The notes beneath the pieces are model-generated. The model was not told the origin of the DNA and made no database searches. It worked only from the letters and a program-made list of their open reading frames with translations. Below, piece by piece: positions 54,297 to 63,808 of a DNA stretch of 64,000 bases; the first letter of the stretch is position 1; each line of letters begins with the position of its first letter. This DNA is from Anaerolineae bacterium (GTDB lineage Bacteria; Chloroflexota; Anaerolineae; Aggregatilineales; Phototrophicaceae): contig JAJEBK010000030.1 of assembly GCA_022823945.1 (NCBI GenBank), forward strand, positions 1-64,000, in the 5' to 3' direction. The translations under genes and the position numbers were made by a program.

Positions 54297-56030
54297 ATGT
54301 CAAGACAAGCTGTATTCATCCTGTTGGCGTTGCTGCTGGCGCTGGTGGCTGCGCTGCCAGGCCTGGCACAGGACAATGTCGATATCTATGGGCGCGAACT
54401 GCCCGCCGATGCCGCTCCCTACGAGATGCAGGTATACCGCAACCTCTGCGACTCAGCGCGCCAGGAAACTTCGCTATCCTCGATCGTCACCGTCTATTCG
54501 CGCATCTGCAGCACGGGCGCATTCGACAAGTTCTCCGATTCGCTGGTCGTTTTGGACAACAACATGAACATCATCCCGTCCGCCGCCACAGACTGGTCGG
54601 TGTCAGAAGATGGCAGGACCTGGACATTTAACCTGCGCGGCGACCAAATGTGGAACGATGGCACGCCCGTAACCGCCAATGACTGGGTCGCCAGCTGGCG
54701 GCACATGGCGAATCCGGACAGCGCCTACGATTTCGTCTGGCTGTGGCTGGGCATCATCGATGGCTGGGATGAGGCGGTCGCTGGCGAGATCCCGGTCGAA
54801 GAGATCGGCTTGGAAGCGATTGACGACAACACATTGGCGGTAACCACGCAAGTGCCCTTCCCGCCGCTGCCGGCTACCTTCTTCTTCTGGCCGCCCATGC
54901 AAGCCAAGGCGCTCGCGGAGATCGGCCCCGACTACATCCTCGACCCCGAGACGCATGTATCGTCCGGTCCTTTCGTCCTGCGCGAATTTGAGCCCGGCAG
55001 CCATGCCGTGCTCGAAGCCAACCCCGATTATGTCGGTCCGCGCACACCCTGGCTGCGGCGCATGGAATTTGTCTATGGCGACATGCTCAACAGCAGTTTC
55101 CTGGCTTTCCAGGACCACGAAATCGACCAGGTGCACCAGTCTTTGTTGAGCCCGGCCGACTTTGAGGTGATCTTCGCCGATGAGGTCATGGGCGCCAATT
55201 ATCGTCAGCACGCCGGCGACTTCCGCACCGACTACCTGCTGATGGACACCTACACCGAGCCCTTCAACGATGTCAATGTTCGTCTGGCTTTTGCCAAGGC
55301 GCTCGACCGCGAAAGCATCGTTGAGAATGTCGTCGGCGCGACTGTCGGCATCCCCGCCTATTCTTTCCTGGCGCCAGGCTTCCCCGCTGCCAACAGCGCT
55401 GGCCTGCAAGGCATCCAGGACTACGACTGCGAAGCCGCGCAGGGTTTGCTGGCTGAGGCTGGCTATGCTGGTGGCGAAGGCTTCCCCGCGACTGAACTGG
55501 CGCTGCGTGGCGAATCGGCCTTCATCCAGGATTGGTTCATCGCCGCCGCCGCTTCCATCAGCCAATGCCTGAATGTCGAAATCACCGTCAACAACCTGGA
55601 ATTCCAGGACTACATGACGCGCCTGCTGGAACGCCCGACCACCCTGCAATTCGGCGGCGTATCCTATGGCATGGATTATCTGGATCCCGCCAACATGATG
55701 GGCGTTTGGGTATCGACAGGGCGGCATTCATGGCGCAACGAAGAATTCGACAGCCTCGTGCGCGAAGCCAATTCTTTCACCGGCGACCCGGCCGAACGCA
55801 TCGCCATGTACCAGGAAGCCGAACGCATCATGGTCTCCGATGTCGGCGGCATCTTCCTCGTGCACCGCATCCAGGGCGATCTCTGGCAGCCCTACATGGG
55901 CGCCACTGGCAATTGCTGGGAGCCCGATCGCCAGGGCTTGGCGACGACACACTGGGGCAACGAACACTGCTGGGGTGATTATTACATCACCAACGATGTC
56001 ATGAATTACGATACGCATCGCAGCCAGTAG
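54297..56030 (+). CDS. Family 5 extracellular solute-binding protein, conventional order
   Basis: 577 residues from the ATG at 54297, with GAAAGGAAG upstream; a signal peptide (ILLALLLALVAALPGLAQ) has no lipobox. Elements come in the usual order: SAATDWSVSEDGRTWTFNLRGDQMWNDGTPVTANDWVASW-type sequence near 100-140, then IGLEAIDDNTLAVTTQ, SSGPFVLREFEPG, DVNVRLAFAKALDRESIV and a C-terminal LVREANSFTGDPAERIAMYQEAERIM. It probably binds peptides for the permeases that follow (56122, 57098). It serves as the in-window control for the permuted paralogue at 12133. Confidence 0.92.
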   Translation: MSRQAVFILLALLLALVAALPGLAQDNVDIYGRELPADAAPYEMQVYRNLCDSARQETSLSSIVTVYSRICSTGAFDKFSDSLVVLDNNMNIIPSAATDWSVSEDGRTWTFNLRGDQMWNDGTPVTANDWVASWRHMANPDSAYDFVWLWLGIIDGWDEAVAGEIPVEEIGLEAIDDNTLAVTTQVPFPPLPATFFFWPPMQAKALAEIGPDYILDPETHVSSGPFVLREFEPGSHAVLEANPDYVGPRTPWLRRMEFVYGDMLNSSFLAFQDHEIDQVHQSLLSPADFEVIFADEVMGANYRQHAGDFRTDYLLMDTYTEPFNDVNVRLAFAKALDRESIVENVVGATVGIPAYSFLAPGFPAANSAGLQGIQDYDCEAAQGLLAEAGYAGGEGFPATELALRGESAFIQDWFIAAAASISQCLNVEITVNNLEFQDYMTRLLERPTTLQFGGVSYGMDYLDPANMMGVWVSTGRHSWRNEEFDSLVREANSFTGDPAERIAMYQEAERIMVSDVGGIFLVHRIQGDLWQPYMGATGNCWEPDRQGLATTHWGNEHCWGDYYITNDVMNYDTHRSQ

Positions 56031-56121
56031 CCGCTAAGCAAGACATGCAGATGGGGGCGGGCGCTTTGCTCGCTCCCATTCCCCTGCGCAGCCCGCCTGT
56101 CATAGAGGTATCCCTCGCCCA

Positions 56122-57093
56122 ATGCTCGGTTACATTCTGCGCCGATTGCTTTCGCTGTGTTCTGTGCTGCTGGTCGTTTCGGCGCTCGTTTTTGTTTTGA
56201 TGAATCTAGTGCCTGGCGGGCCCTTTACGCTGGCTGACCGCGGTTATAGTGGCGCGGCGCTGGAAAACCTGGAACGCAAGTATGGCTTGGACAAACCCAT
56301 CCATGTGCGCTACCTCAATTACCTGACCAGCGCGCTGCAGCTCGACTTTGGCAATTCATTCTCTGTAGCTGGCAATCCGCCGGTCACCGAACTGATCGCG
56401 CGCATCTGGCCCGTCACTTTTCAACTGGGGCTTTACACCATCCTGCTCTCCTTTGGGCTGGGCATCACCCTGGGCATCGTCGCCGCCTATTATCACAACG
56501 GCATCGTCGACAACCTGGTTACATTTGTGGCGACCATGGGCATCGCCGTGCCCAACTTCATCATTGCGACCTGGTTCTTGCTGATCTTTGGCTTTCAAAA
56601 TGGCTGGGGCGTGGAAAGCAAGTGGATCATCGGTCCCATCGTGCCGGGCGGGGCGGCCATTTTGTCCTGGGATTATATTTTGCCCGTATTGACTTATGCG
56701 CTTGCGCCACTGGCCCTGGTCTCGCGCTATACCCGTTCCAGCTTCAGCGATGTGCTGACCGCCGATTTCATCCGCACAGCTCGCGCCAAGGGCTTGTCCG
56801 AGCGCTTTATCATGCTGCGCCATGTCTTCCGCAACGCGCTGATCCCCATGATTACCGTGCTGCTGCCGCAAATCCCCAACTTGCTGACGGGTTCGCTCTT
56901 CATTGAAGTTGTCTATGGCGTGCCGGGATTGGGCAAGTTTTTCGTCACCAGCATCTTCAACCGCGACTATCCGATGATCATGGGCTTGGTGCTGCTGATC
57001 GCGCTGCTATGGGGCTTGACCTATCTCATAACCGACATCCTCTACACCGTCATCGACCCGCGCATCCGCCTGGGCGAAACCAAGGGAGCGTGA
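56122..57093 (+). CDS. ABC transporter permease, DppB/OppB type
   Basis: 323 residues. YILRRLLSLCSVLLVVSALVFVLMNLVPGGPF opens it, a typical DppB N terminus. The EAA loop FIRTARAKGLSERFIMLRHVFRNALIPM contacts the ATPase. Six membrane segments. It is 91 bases downstream of the binding protein and 4 bases before the partner permease, with no ATPase gene following, so the importer must recruit ATPases encoded elsewhere. Confidence 0.92.
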   Translation: MLGYILRRLLSLCSVLLVVSALVFVLMNLVPGGPFTLADRGYSGAALENLERKYGLDKPIHVRYLNYLTSALQLDFGNSFSVAGNPPVTELIARIWPVTFQLGLYTILLSFGLGITLGIVAAYYHNGIVDNLVTFVATMGIAVPNFIIATWFLLIFGFQNGWGVESKWIIGPIVPGGAAILSWDYILPVLTYALAPLALVSRYTRSSFSDVLTADFIRTARAKGLSERFIMLRHVFRNALIPMITVLLPQIPNLLTGSLFIEVVYGVPGLGKFFVTSIFNRDYPMIMGLVLLIALLWGLTYLITDILYTVIDPRIRLGETKGA

Positions 57094-57097
57094 CAAT

Positions 57098-58006
57098 ATG
57101 CCTGACGGCGTAGAAAACCGGCCGCCTGTGCTCGAGGCGGAACAGCTGGAACAGCGCTCGCTGCTGCGCGATGCCCTGCGCCGGTTTCGGCAGAATCGTC
57201 TGGCTATGTTGGGCGCGCTGATGTTGGGTCTGCTGGTTTTCACCGCCGTTTTCGCCGAGCTAATCGCGCCATATGGGCTGAATCAGGTCGATTTTAGCAT
57301 CGTGCGCCTGCGTCCTTTTCAAGACATCAATCATATCCTGGGTGGTGATGGCGTCGGGCGCGACTTTTTGACGCGGCTCATCTATGGCGCGCGCACATCG
57401 CTATTTGTCGGCTTGCTGGTGCCGCTGCTCTCCTTTGGCTTTGCTGTGCCACTGGGGGCGCTGGCCGGATACCGTGGCGGCCGCTGGGATTTTTTCATTC
57501 TGCGCGTTATCGAGATCGCCACCGCTATCCCGCCGCTGCTCTTCGCCATGTTTCTCATCAGCATCACCGGCGCTGGTTTGGGCAATGTCATCTTTGTGTT
57601 GGCCATCACCTCCTGGATCGAGCCGGCGCGCATCTCCCGTGCGCAATTCCTGAAGCTTCGCGAGACCGAGTTTGTACAGGCTGCGCGGACGCTGGGCGCG
57701 ACCGAATTTCAGATTATCACGCGGCACATTTTGCCCAACTCGCTGACACCCCTGCTGGTCTCTTTCACATTTGCGGTGCCGCTGGCTATCTTTGCCGAAG
57801 CCGGCTTGAGCTTTTTGGGCATAGGCATCACCGAGCCAACCGCAAGTTGGGGTAAAATGGTGGGGGGAAGCGTGAAGTCGTCGACCGTCGTCGTCGACTA
57901 TCATCTGGCGCTATTCCCGACTCTGCTGGTGGCGCTGACGATGCTGAGCTTTTCTTTCGTTGGCGATGGCTTGCAAGAAGCGCTGGATCCGGCGCGTGGC
58001 GATTGA
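57098..58006 (+). CDS. ABC transporter permease, DppC/OppC type
   Basis: 302 residues; GGGAGCGTGA upstream. An N-terminal arm with RFRQNRLAMLGALMLGLLVFTAVFAELIAPYG is the OppC-N domain, and the EAA loop is EFVQAARTLGATEFQIITRHILPNSLTPL. The end SFVGDGLQEALDPA is the family C terminus (GDxLRDxLDPR). It forms the heterodimeric channel with the preceding permease. A cytochrome c-type lipoprotein gene follows after 12 bases. Confidence 0.92.
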   Translation: MPDGVENRPPVLEAEQLEQRSLLRDALRRFRQNRLAMLGALMLGLLVFTAVFAELIAPYGLNQVDFSIVRLRPFQDINHILGGDGVGRDFLTRLIYGARTSLFVGLLVPLLSFGFAVPLGALAGYRGGRWDFFILRVIEIATAIPPLLFAMFLISITGAGLGNVIFVLAITSWIEPARISRAQFLKLRETEFVQAARTLGATEFQIITRHILPNSLTPLLVSFTFAVPLAIFAEAGLSFLGIGITEPTASWGKMVGGSVKSSTVVVDYHLALFPTLLVALTMLSFSFVGDGLQEALDPARGD

Positions 58007-58018
58007 TGGGAGTTTGCG

Positions 58019-58486
58019 ATGAAGCGATCAAGCATCATTGGGCTGGTGGCCTTGTTGTGTGTTGCGCCAATATTGACTGCATGCAGCAGCAGTCCCGCGG
58101 CCACGCCGACGGTCCCTCCGCCGACGCGCACACCTTTCCCCACCTTTGCTTATATTAAGCCGACAACCGAAGGCGTCTTTGAGACCGACGCTGCCGATAG
58201 CGACGCTGCGCCGACAGCCAGCATAGAGCTGGATGAGAAGCTGGTCGGGCGCGGGCGAGGCCGCTACGAGGCGTTGGAATGCGGCAGCTGTCACGGCGAA
58301 AACGGCGAAGGCACAAGCCAGGGCAAGAGCCTGCTGCAATTTGACTTGCCCGAAGAAGACTTCATCACCTTTGTCCGTTCGGGTGGCGAGCTGGGGACCA
58401 GCCATCAGTATTCCACCGACCGACTCAGCAATAGCGGCTCGCGGAATCTGTATCAGTATCTGGTTTCCCTGGCGCAAAGCAGCTGA
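58019..58486 (+). CDS. Mono-heme cytochrome c lipoprotein
   Basis: 155 residues. A signal peptide with lipobox LTAC (Cys ~22) is followed by a Ser/Thr/Pro-rich linker (~24-70) and a small cytochrome c domain: the heme site is ECGSCHG (CxxCH), followed by ENGEGTSQGKSLLQ, with no obvious distal Met except by structure, since the C-terminal part GTSHQYSTDRLSNSGSRNLYQYLVSL contains none. It would be tethered outside the membrane and carry electrons. Its linkage to an ABC importer operon is unusual; it may be a separate transcription unit. Confidence 0.85.
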   Translation: MKRSSIIGLVALLCVAPILTACSSSPAATPTVPPPTRTPFPTFAYIKPTTEGVFETDAADSDAAPTASIELDEKLVGRGRGRYEALECGSCHGENGEGTSQGKSLLQFDLPEEDFITFVRSGGELGTSHQYSTDRLSNSGSRNLYQYLVSLAQSS

Positions 58487-58500
58487 GTTCCGCGACTCGT

Positions 58501-59229
58501 ATGGTCCATTCCGATCAGGCAGCGCTGCGTGGCGAGCCCAGTTATGTGTGGCGGGCTGGGCAAGAGCGGCGCTTGCAGATGATGGCGCGCTGGGCGCAAT
58601 TGAGCGATGCGCGCGTTTTGGTGGCGGGCTGTGGAATCGGCATGTATGCGCGAAAGATCCGCCAGCTCTACACATCCCGGGTAGATGGCTTTGATATTGA
58701 ATTTGACCGAGCTCGCAGCGCGCGGGCAGCCGGCATTCCCGCATTGACAGCCGCCGGCGAGCATATCCCATTCGCGGCGGGCAGCTTCGACACAGTGCTG
58801 TCTCACGAGGTTCTGGAACATGTTGTTGATGACCGGCGCGCTCTGCAAGAGATGTTGCGCGTCACTCGCGTCGGCGGACGCATCCTGCTATTTTGCCCCA
58901 ACCGCTGGTATCCTTTCGAAACGCACGGGCACTATTGGCGGGGAACATATCATTTCGGCAACACGCCGCTGATCAATTATCTGCCCTCCGCCCTGCGCGA
59001 TCGCCTTGCGCCGCATGTACGCGCTTACACCGCCCGGGATATTCGTCGGCTGCTTGCGGACGACCGCGCCCTTGTCGTGCATCACCAACGCATCTTCGGT
59101 GGCTATGACAATATCATCGCGCGGTTGGGTTCGCCGGCGCGCTTATTGCGAGAATTCTTGCAACGCTGTGAAGGCACGCCCCTGGATTTCTGGGCGCTAT
59201 CCCATTTTGTGGTTGTGCAAAAGCGCTGA
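58501..59229 (+). CDS. SAM-dependent methyltransferase (class I, type 11)
   Basis: 242 residues. Motif I is ARVLVAGCGIGMYARKI (E/DxGxGxG-like), motif post-I DGFDIEFDRARSARAAG, then GEHIPFAAGSFDTVLSHEVLEHVVDDRRALQEMLRVTRVGGRILLF, the usual methyltransferase 11 sequence. The C-terminal ~80 residues (HGHYWRGTYHFGNTPLINYLPSALRDRL) resemble those of polysaccharide or quinone methyltransferases. Substrate unknown. It converges on the transglutaminase gene with no gap. Confidence 0.85.
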   Translation: MVHSDQAALRGEPSYVWRAGQERRLQMMARWAQLSDARVLVAGCGIGMYARKIRQLYTSRVDGFDIEFDRARSARAAGIPALTAAGEHIPFAAGSFDTVLSHEVLEHVVDDRRALQEMLRVTRVGGRILLFCPNRWYPFETHGHYWRGTYHFGNTPLINYLPSALRDRLAPHVRAYTARDIRRLLADDRALVVHHQRIFGGYDNIIARLGSPARLLREFLQRCEGTPLDFWALSHFVVVQKR

Positions 59230-61683
59230 CTATTCCCGGTCCAGCCTGGGCAACCGGCGTCTCAGCCAGCGTCGCAAGATATTGCCGCGAGTCCGATGCC
59301 AGGCTTTGTCTGCTGACTCAGCATAGCGTTCGTCATCGCCCGATTGCTGTGACACACCACCATAGCGTTCGCGCGTGTACAAATCGCTGATGGTGCGGAT
59401 GCTCTCGCGAGCCGCTGGGATATGCCGTTGCAATTCGCGGCGTTTTTCCAACGTCGTCTGCTGGCTGCCGACCTGAATGCCGATGAGCTGTGTATAGCGA
59501 TCCAGGCGGGCAAAAGCGCGCGATATTGGGCTCAAACCGCCAAAGCCACGGAATTCCCACCACCAAAAGAGCAACAGCGCGATGATAGCCAGCAAGACCG
59601 CCAGCGACATGGCGGCCAAGGCAACCAGGATTAGCGGCTGGATTTCGTTGAGGGGCGGCAGATTGTTGGGCGAGTTAGGCGGTTGCACCGTGGGCAAGAT
59701 GACCGGCGTGGGCGTGAGGGTCGCTGCTGGTGGCGATGGGCTGGTGGCGGTTGGCGTGGGCGTCGGGTCTTGCAGAAAATTTTGCGCGGCTTCTTCGCTG
59801 GGCGCGGCGGTTGGGCTGGCTGCGAGAGTCGGGCTGGGGTCGGGCGAGGGGCTGGTGGTCGCTTCTGGCGTCAAGGCATCATCAAATTCTTGCGCTTCGT
59901 CATCACCCTCGCGCTTGATTGGCGCCTGGGCAGCCGTAGGCTCGAAGCTGATCCAGCCATAGCCCGGAAAATAGACCTCGACCCAGGTGTGAGCGTCGCG
60001 TTCGCGCACGACAAACCGGCTGCTCGCGGGCTCGAGCTCGCCCTGAGAAAAGCCGGCCGCCAGCCGCGCGGGAATGCCGAGATTGCGCAGCATGACGATC
60101 ATGGCGGTGGCGAAATAGGTGCAATAGCCTTCCTGCGCATCAAAGAGCAGCCACTCGACCGCATCGACATTGGCGGGCGGCGCGCTGATGGATTCGTTGT
60201 AGCGAATATTCTTTCGCAGCCAGCTTTCGATGGCGCGGGCGCGGTCGTAGGGAGTATCTGCTTCCGCTTCTGTCACGATTTGCTGTGCCAATTCCAACAC
60301 CTGCGCGCTGGGCAAGCCGACAAACAGGCTGGCGCTGCTGACCCAATCGGGATAATTCGTGCCGGCTCGGCGCAATTCGTCCGCCGTGGCGATGCTGATC
60401 TGGCTGGTTACGGCATAAGTCTCGCCCGGGCGCATCACTTGCAGCGGGCGGATCACCGACACATTCATGGCGAAGTTCTGTGGCTTGTCGGTATACAGCA
60501 GGTCGATCTTGGCATCGCGACTGATGCGCTGGGGCTGGGGCGCGGTGTAGTAGATGCGGGCATTGGCTGCGCCGATCGTGATTCGCTGTTGCACGGGCTG
60601 CCTGCGCAGGCCCAGCACTTCGTTGTTCATGGTTATTTCGACCGGCGCGGACCGATCGGTGATGCGCAAGTCGGCAGAAGGCGACCACTGTCCGTTGCTG
60701 TACCGTTCATACACGCGCGACCGCCAATAATAACGCTGGGGCGAAGGCGGAGCTTCTACCGTGAAGACGACTTCGTCCCCCAGGGTGATAGCGCCGCCCA
60801 GGTCCAGTTGGTCAGCTCCATAATAATCCGTAGTCGCGAGTCCATCACCATCAATCGGTGCGAAGACACGACTCCAGGCATCGGCAATCTGCTGCAAAGG
60901 GTCGGAAGCGAGGAAATCCTGAAAGTCGTCCAGGCGCTGCTGCAAGTTGCTGCTGGGCACATGCCAGGCCAGCGCCAGCGCCAACACCGAAAGCGCCAGT
61001 CCGATCGCGGCGATCTGTCTGAATAGCAAGAGCGGGAAGCGAATGCCACGCGCGCGCCATTGCCAGCGGCGGGTGATCAAGTTGGAGCGCACCAGCAGCA
61101 CAAGCGACATCAGCAAATAGCCCAGCAGGTAGCGATCCAGCGGCGCTTCGCCACCAAAAATAGCGATGTTCACCAGCAGAATCAGCCCGGGCGGCAAGAT
61201 CACTCGCCAGACGCGCTCCAGCCGAAACAAATGCCAGGCGCTGCTATAGGACAGCAGCCAAAACAGCATGCCCACCAGCAAGGTGAAGACCAGTTCGTCT
61301 GTGTTGATGCCCGCGCCGACAACAGCGACCAGCCAGTCAACACTGCGATTTACAGTCTCAAGTACAGCTTCGGGCAAGGGCAGGTCGATTTGCAGCGCGG
61401 TGGCAGTCAATACAGCGGCCACGCCCATCAGCAGCGTGATGAGCAATGCGCGCGCTTCACCAATTCGGCTGTGCGCAACGATCGCGCCATAGAGCAGGCC
61501 ACAGAGCAAAACTGGCAACACGACATTGAGGTCGATCTCCCAGCCAACATGTTCGATAGCCAGCAGCGGCATCAGCAGCAGCACACTGCTCACGATGAGC
61601 GTGGAAATCGTGTCGGGCGCAATCGGACTGCGCCAGCGAGATCGACGTCGGTGTCGGCTGGTGAAAAGGGCGGCAGCGGTCAT
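59230..61683 (-). CDS. Transglutaminase-core membrane protein
   Basis: 817 residues. Seven or so N-terminal membrane segments (~25-250) precede an extracytoplasmic domain with a transglutaminase-like core: Cys in FDAQEGYCTYFATAMIVMLRNLGIPARLAAGF, His in RERDAHTWVEVYFPGYGW and an acidic ISFEPTA. A Ser/Thr/Pro-rich linker (~600-680) leads to a last membrane segment (LILVALAAMSLAVLLAIIALLLFWWW) and a DUF4129-like cytoplasmic tail. This TgpA/YebA layout is common; family members modify cell-surface proteins. No partner (moxR, DUF58) is adjacent. Confidence 0.88.
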   Translation of the reverse strand: MTAAALFTSRHRRRSRWRSPIAPDTISTLIVSSVLLLMPLLAIEHVGWEIDLNVVLPVLLCGLLYGAIVAHSRIGEARALLITLLMGVAAVLTATALQIDLPLPEAVLETVNRSVDWLVAVVGAGINTDELVFTLLVGMLFWLLSYSSAWHLFRLERVWRVILPPGLILLVNIAIFGGEAPLDRYLLGYLLMSLVLLVRSNLITRRWQWRARGIRFPLLLFRQIAAIGLALSVLALALAWHVPSSNLQQRLDDFQDFLASDPLQQIADAWSRVFAPIDGDGLATTDYYGADQLDLGGAITLGDEVVFTVEAPPSPQRYYWRSRVYERYSNGQWSPSADLRITDRSAPVEITMNNEVLGLRRQPVQQRITIGAANARIYYTAPQPQRISRDAKIDLLYTDKPQNFAMNVSVIRPLQVMRPGETYAVTSQISIATADELRRAGTNYPDWVSSASLFVGLPSAQVLELAQQIVTEAEADTPYDRARAIESWLRKNIRYNESISAPPANVDAVEWLLFDAQEGYCTYFATAMIVMLRNLGIPARLAAGFSQGELEPASSRFVVRERDAHTWVEVYFPGYGWISFEPTAAQAPIKREGDDEAQEFDDALTPEATTSPSPDPSPTLAASPTAAPSEEAAQNFLQDPTPTPTATSPSPPAATLTPTPVILPTVQPPNSPNNLPPLNEIQPLILVALAAMSLAVLLAIIALLLFWWWEFRGFGGLSPISRAFARLDRYTQLIGIQVGSQQTTLEKRRELQRHIPAARESIRTISDLYTRERYGGVSQQSGDDERYAESADKAWHRTRGNILRRWLRRRLPRLDRE

Positions 61684-61784
61684 CGCTTTGTGAAAGTTGG
61701 CTGACTTTGGATGACAAGTAGCTTATGCCAGTTTTCGCAGGCTGGCAAGCGCTGTGAGCAAGGAGCGCGACTATGTTATGGGGT

Positions 61785-61830
61785 CTCTCCGTCATTATGG
61801 GGGGGGGGATTTTAGGTTGGCTGCAAATGG
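61785..61830. repeat. Remnant of the dispersed repeat upstream of rnpB
   Basis: TCATTATGGGGGGGGGGATTTTAGGTTGGCTGCAAATGG parallels TTTATGGGGGAGGGATTTAGGGTGGGGGGAAAATGG of copy B. It contains a run of ten G (61799-61808) and overlaps the likely rnpB promoter (TTGGCT 61817-61822, TACACT 61842-61847, spacing 19). Confidence 0.45.
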
Positions 61831-61851
61831 CGAATCTGCGCTACACTTGCG

Positions 61852-62216
61852 GCATCCGGGTTTGCCAGGGAGATCGCGGCAGGTAATGCGCCTGTCGAGG
61901 AAAGTCCGCACTCCACAGGGTGACGATGCCGGCTAACAGCCGGGCAGGGCAACCTGACGGCAAGTGCAACAGAGAGCAGATTGCAGCGCAGGCTGTGAGG
62001 GTGAAAAGGTGCGGTAAGAGCGCACCGGACGCGGCAGCGATGTCGTGTGCCAGGCAAACCCCATCGGGAGCAAGGTGAAGCAGGCGCAATGGAGGGACCC
62101 CTTCCGCAAAAAGCGCCGGGTGCACCGCTAGAGGTCGGTGGCGACGCCGACCCCAGATAGATGATCTCCTCGTCTGCGGACGGACAGAATGCGGCTTATG
62201 CGGCAGACCCGGATAC
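61852..62216 (+). ncRNA. rnpB: RNase P RNA, bacterial type A
   Basis: P1 is formed by GCATCCGGGTTTGCC (61852-61866) against GGCAGACCCGGATAC (62202-62216) with two mismatches. The universal core CRs are present: GAGGAAAGTCCGCACTCC at ~61897-61914 (CR I), and ACAGAATGCGGCTTATG at ~62184-62200 (CR V). The length of ~365 bases and the many inner stems match type A. It trims the 5' ends of tRNA precursors. Confidence 0.96.
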
Positions 62217-62219
62217 CTT

Positions 62220-62255
62220 GCGCCCCTGCAGTCAATCAGGGGCGCTCTGCTCTTT
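62220..62255 (+). terminator. Terminator of rnpB
   Basis: GCGCCCCTG (62220-62228) and CAGGGGCGC (62237-62245) form a perfect 9-bp stem, followed by the T-rich TCTGCTCTTT. Confidence 0.85.
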
Positions 62256-62280
62256 ATCCGCCAATTTTCCGGAGGTAAGC

Positions 62281-63735
62281 ATGGACCGCCGCCCCAACAT
62301 TTTGTGGATATGCACCGACCAGCAACGGCATGACACGATTGGCGCGCTGGGCAACGCGCATGTCTCCACGCCGTATATCGACCGGCTGGCGGGGCAGGGC
62401 ACAGCCTTTCTGCGCGCCTATTGCCAAAGTCCGATATGCACGCCCAGCCGCGCCAGCTTCTTGACCGGCATGTATCCCAGCGCCGTCCGCGTCAACCGCA
62501 ATGGCAACCCGGCTTTCCCCGATTTCCCGCCCTTGATCAGCCGCCGCCTGGCACGCGCCGGCTACACCTGCGGGCTGGTCGGCAAGCTGCATCTCACCAG
62601 CGCCTATGGACGAACCGAAGAGCGCGCCGACGATGGCTACAGCTATTGGCAGTACAGCCACGCGCCCCGCGACGACTGGGCTGGTGGACACGATTATGCC
62701 GACTGGGTGCGCGACAATGGCGGCGACCTCGGCGAACTGGTCAACGATGTGCGCGGCGTGCCAGCCGAGCTGCATCAGACGACCTGGTGCGCTGAAAAGA
62801 CGATCGAGTTCATGCAAGCCAACCGCGACTCCGCTTGGTTCGCCAGTGTCAACATATACGACCCCCACCCGCCATTTAATCCGCCGCAGCAGTACCGCGA
62901 ACTATTCGACCCGTCTGCCGTGAATCCGCCCCGCTTCCGCGCTACCGACCTGGCGCAGCAGGCAAAACTGGCGGATATCGACTTCCAATCGGGCGCGCGC
63001 CATCCAGATTGCCTGGACATCAACAGCCCCATTTTGCCGCAGTCGCCGCGAAGTTCGCTCATTGAAGCCGAAACGTCTGGCGCACGCGATGCCCGCACGC
63101 TCATCGCCGCCTATTACGCCATGATCAAGCTGATAGATGACCAAATCGGGCGCATCATGACGGCGCTGGAGGCCAGCGGGCAGCGCGACAATACGGTCAT
63201 CATTTTCACCAGCGATCATGGCGAAATGCTGGGCGACCACGGCTTGATCCAAAAAGGCTGCCGCTTTTATGAGGGGCTGGTGCGCGTGCCGTTGATCATG
63301 GCTTGGGGCGGCCAATTTGCGGCGGGGTTGCGCAGCCGGGCGCTGGTCGAGCTGACGGATATCGTGCCGACCCTGCTGGATATCTGCGGACTGGCGATCC
63401 CGCCATACCTGACCGGCAAGTCGCTTCTGCCCATCCTCACCGGCGAGCAAGACCCCGACCAGCATCGTGACATGGTGCGCAGCGAATACATCGACGCGCT
63501 GGACCTGCCCGGCGGTTCAGCAGCGACCATGCAATTTGATGGGCGCTACAAATTCATCCGCTATCACAATCACAGCCTCGGCGAGCTATATGACTTGCAG
63601 AATGACCCTGGCGAATTTGACGACTTGTGGGGAAGCGCCGCGCATCAAGAGCTGAAAATGGAACTGGCGCTGCGCAGCCTGGATGCCGCGGTGATGAACC
63701 AATATCACGGACCGCCGCGCATCGGACCCATGTAG
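62281..63735 (+). CDS. Sulfatase family hydrolase
   Basis: 484 residues from the ATG at 62281, with a strong GGAGG. The formylglycine motif is CTPSR (from SPICTPSRASFLTGMYPS): the Cys is oxidised by a maturase for activity. Metal ligands lie in WICTDQQRHD (Asp pair), VIIFTSDHGEMLGDHGLIQKG and LVGKLHL. There is no signal peptide, so the enzyme appears cytoplasmic, in contrast to many Bacteroidota sulfatases. It probably hydrolyses sulfate, or phosphonate-type, esters. No maturase gene is in the window. Confidence 0.93.
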   Translation: MDRRPNILWICTDQQRHDTIGALGNAHVSTPYIDRLAGQGTAFLRAYCQSPICTPSRASFLTGMYPSAVRVNRNGNPAFPDFPPLISRRLARAGYTCGLVGKLHLTSAYGRTEERADDGYSYWQYSHAPRDDWAGGHDYADWVRDNGGDLGELVNDVRGVPAELHQTTWCAEKTIEFMQANRDSAWFASVNIYDPHPPFNPPQQYRELFDPSAVNPPRFRATDLAQQAKLADIDFQSGARHPDCLDINSPILPQSPRSSLIEAETSGARDARTLIAAYYAMIKLIDDQIGRIMTALEASGQRDNTVIIFTSDHGEMLGDHGLIQKGCRFYEGLVRVPLIMAWGGQFAAGLRSRALVELTDIVPTLLDICGLAIPPYLTGKSLLPILTGEQDPDQHRDMVRSEYIDALDLPGGSAATMQFDGRYKFIRYHNHSLGELYDLQNDPGEFDDLWGSAAHQELKMELALRSLDAAVMNQYHGPPRIGPM

Positions 63736-63745
63736 CTGATGCAAT

Positions 63746-63782
63746 AAAAAAAAAGAACCCCTCGTATCATTGATGCGAGGGG
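63746..63782 (-). terminator. Terminator of the cold-shock gene
   Basis: Minus strand: CCCCTCG / CGAGGGG 7-bp stem extended by ATCA/TGAT, followed by TTC and nine T (63754-63746). Confidence 0.85.
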
Positions 63783-63808
63783 CGGTGGAGTGATCCATTC
63801 GGGCAGGG

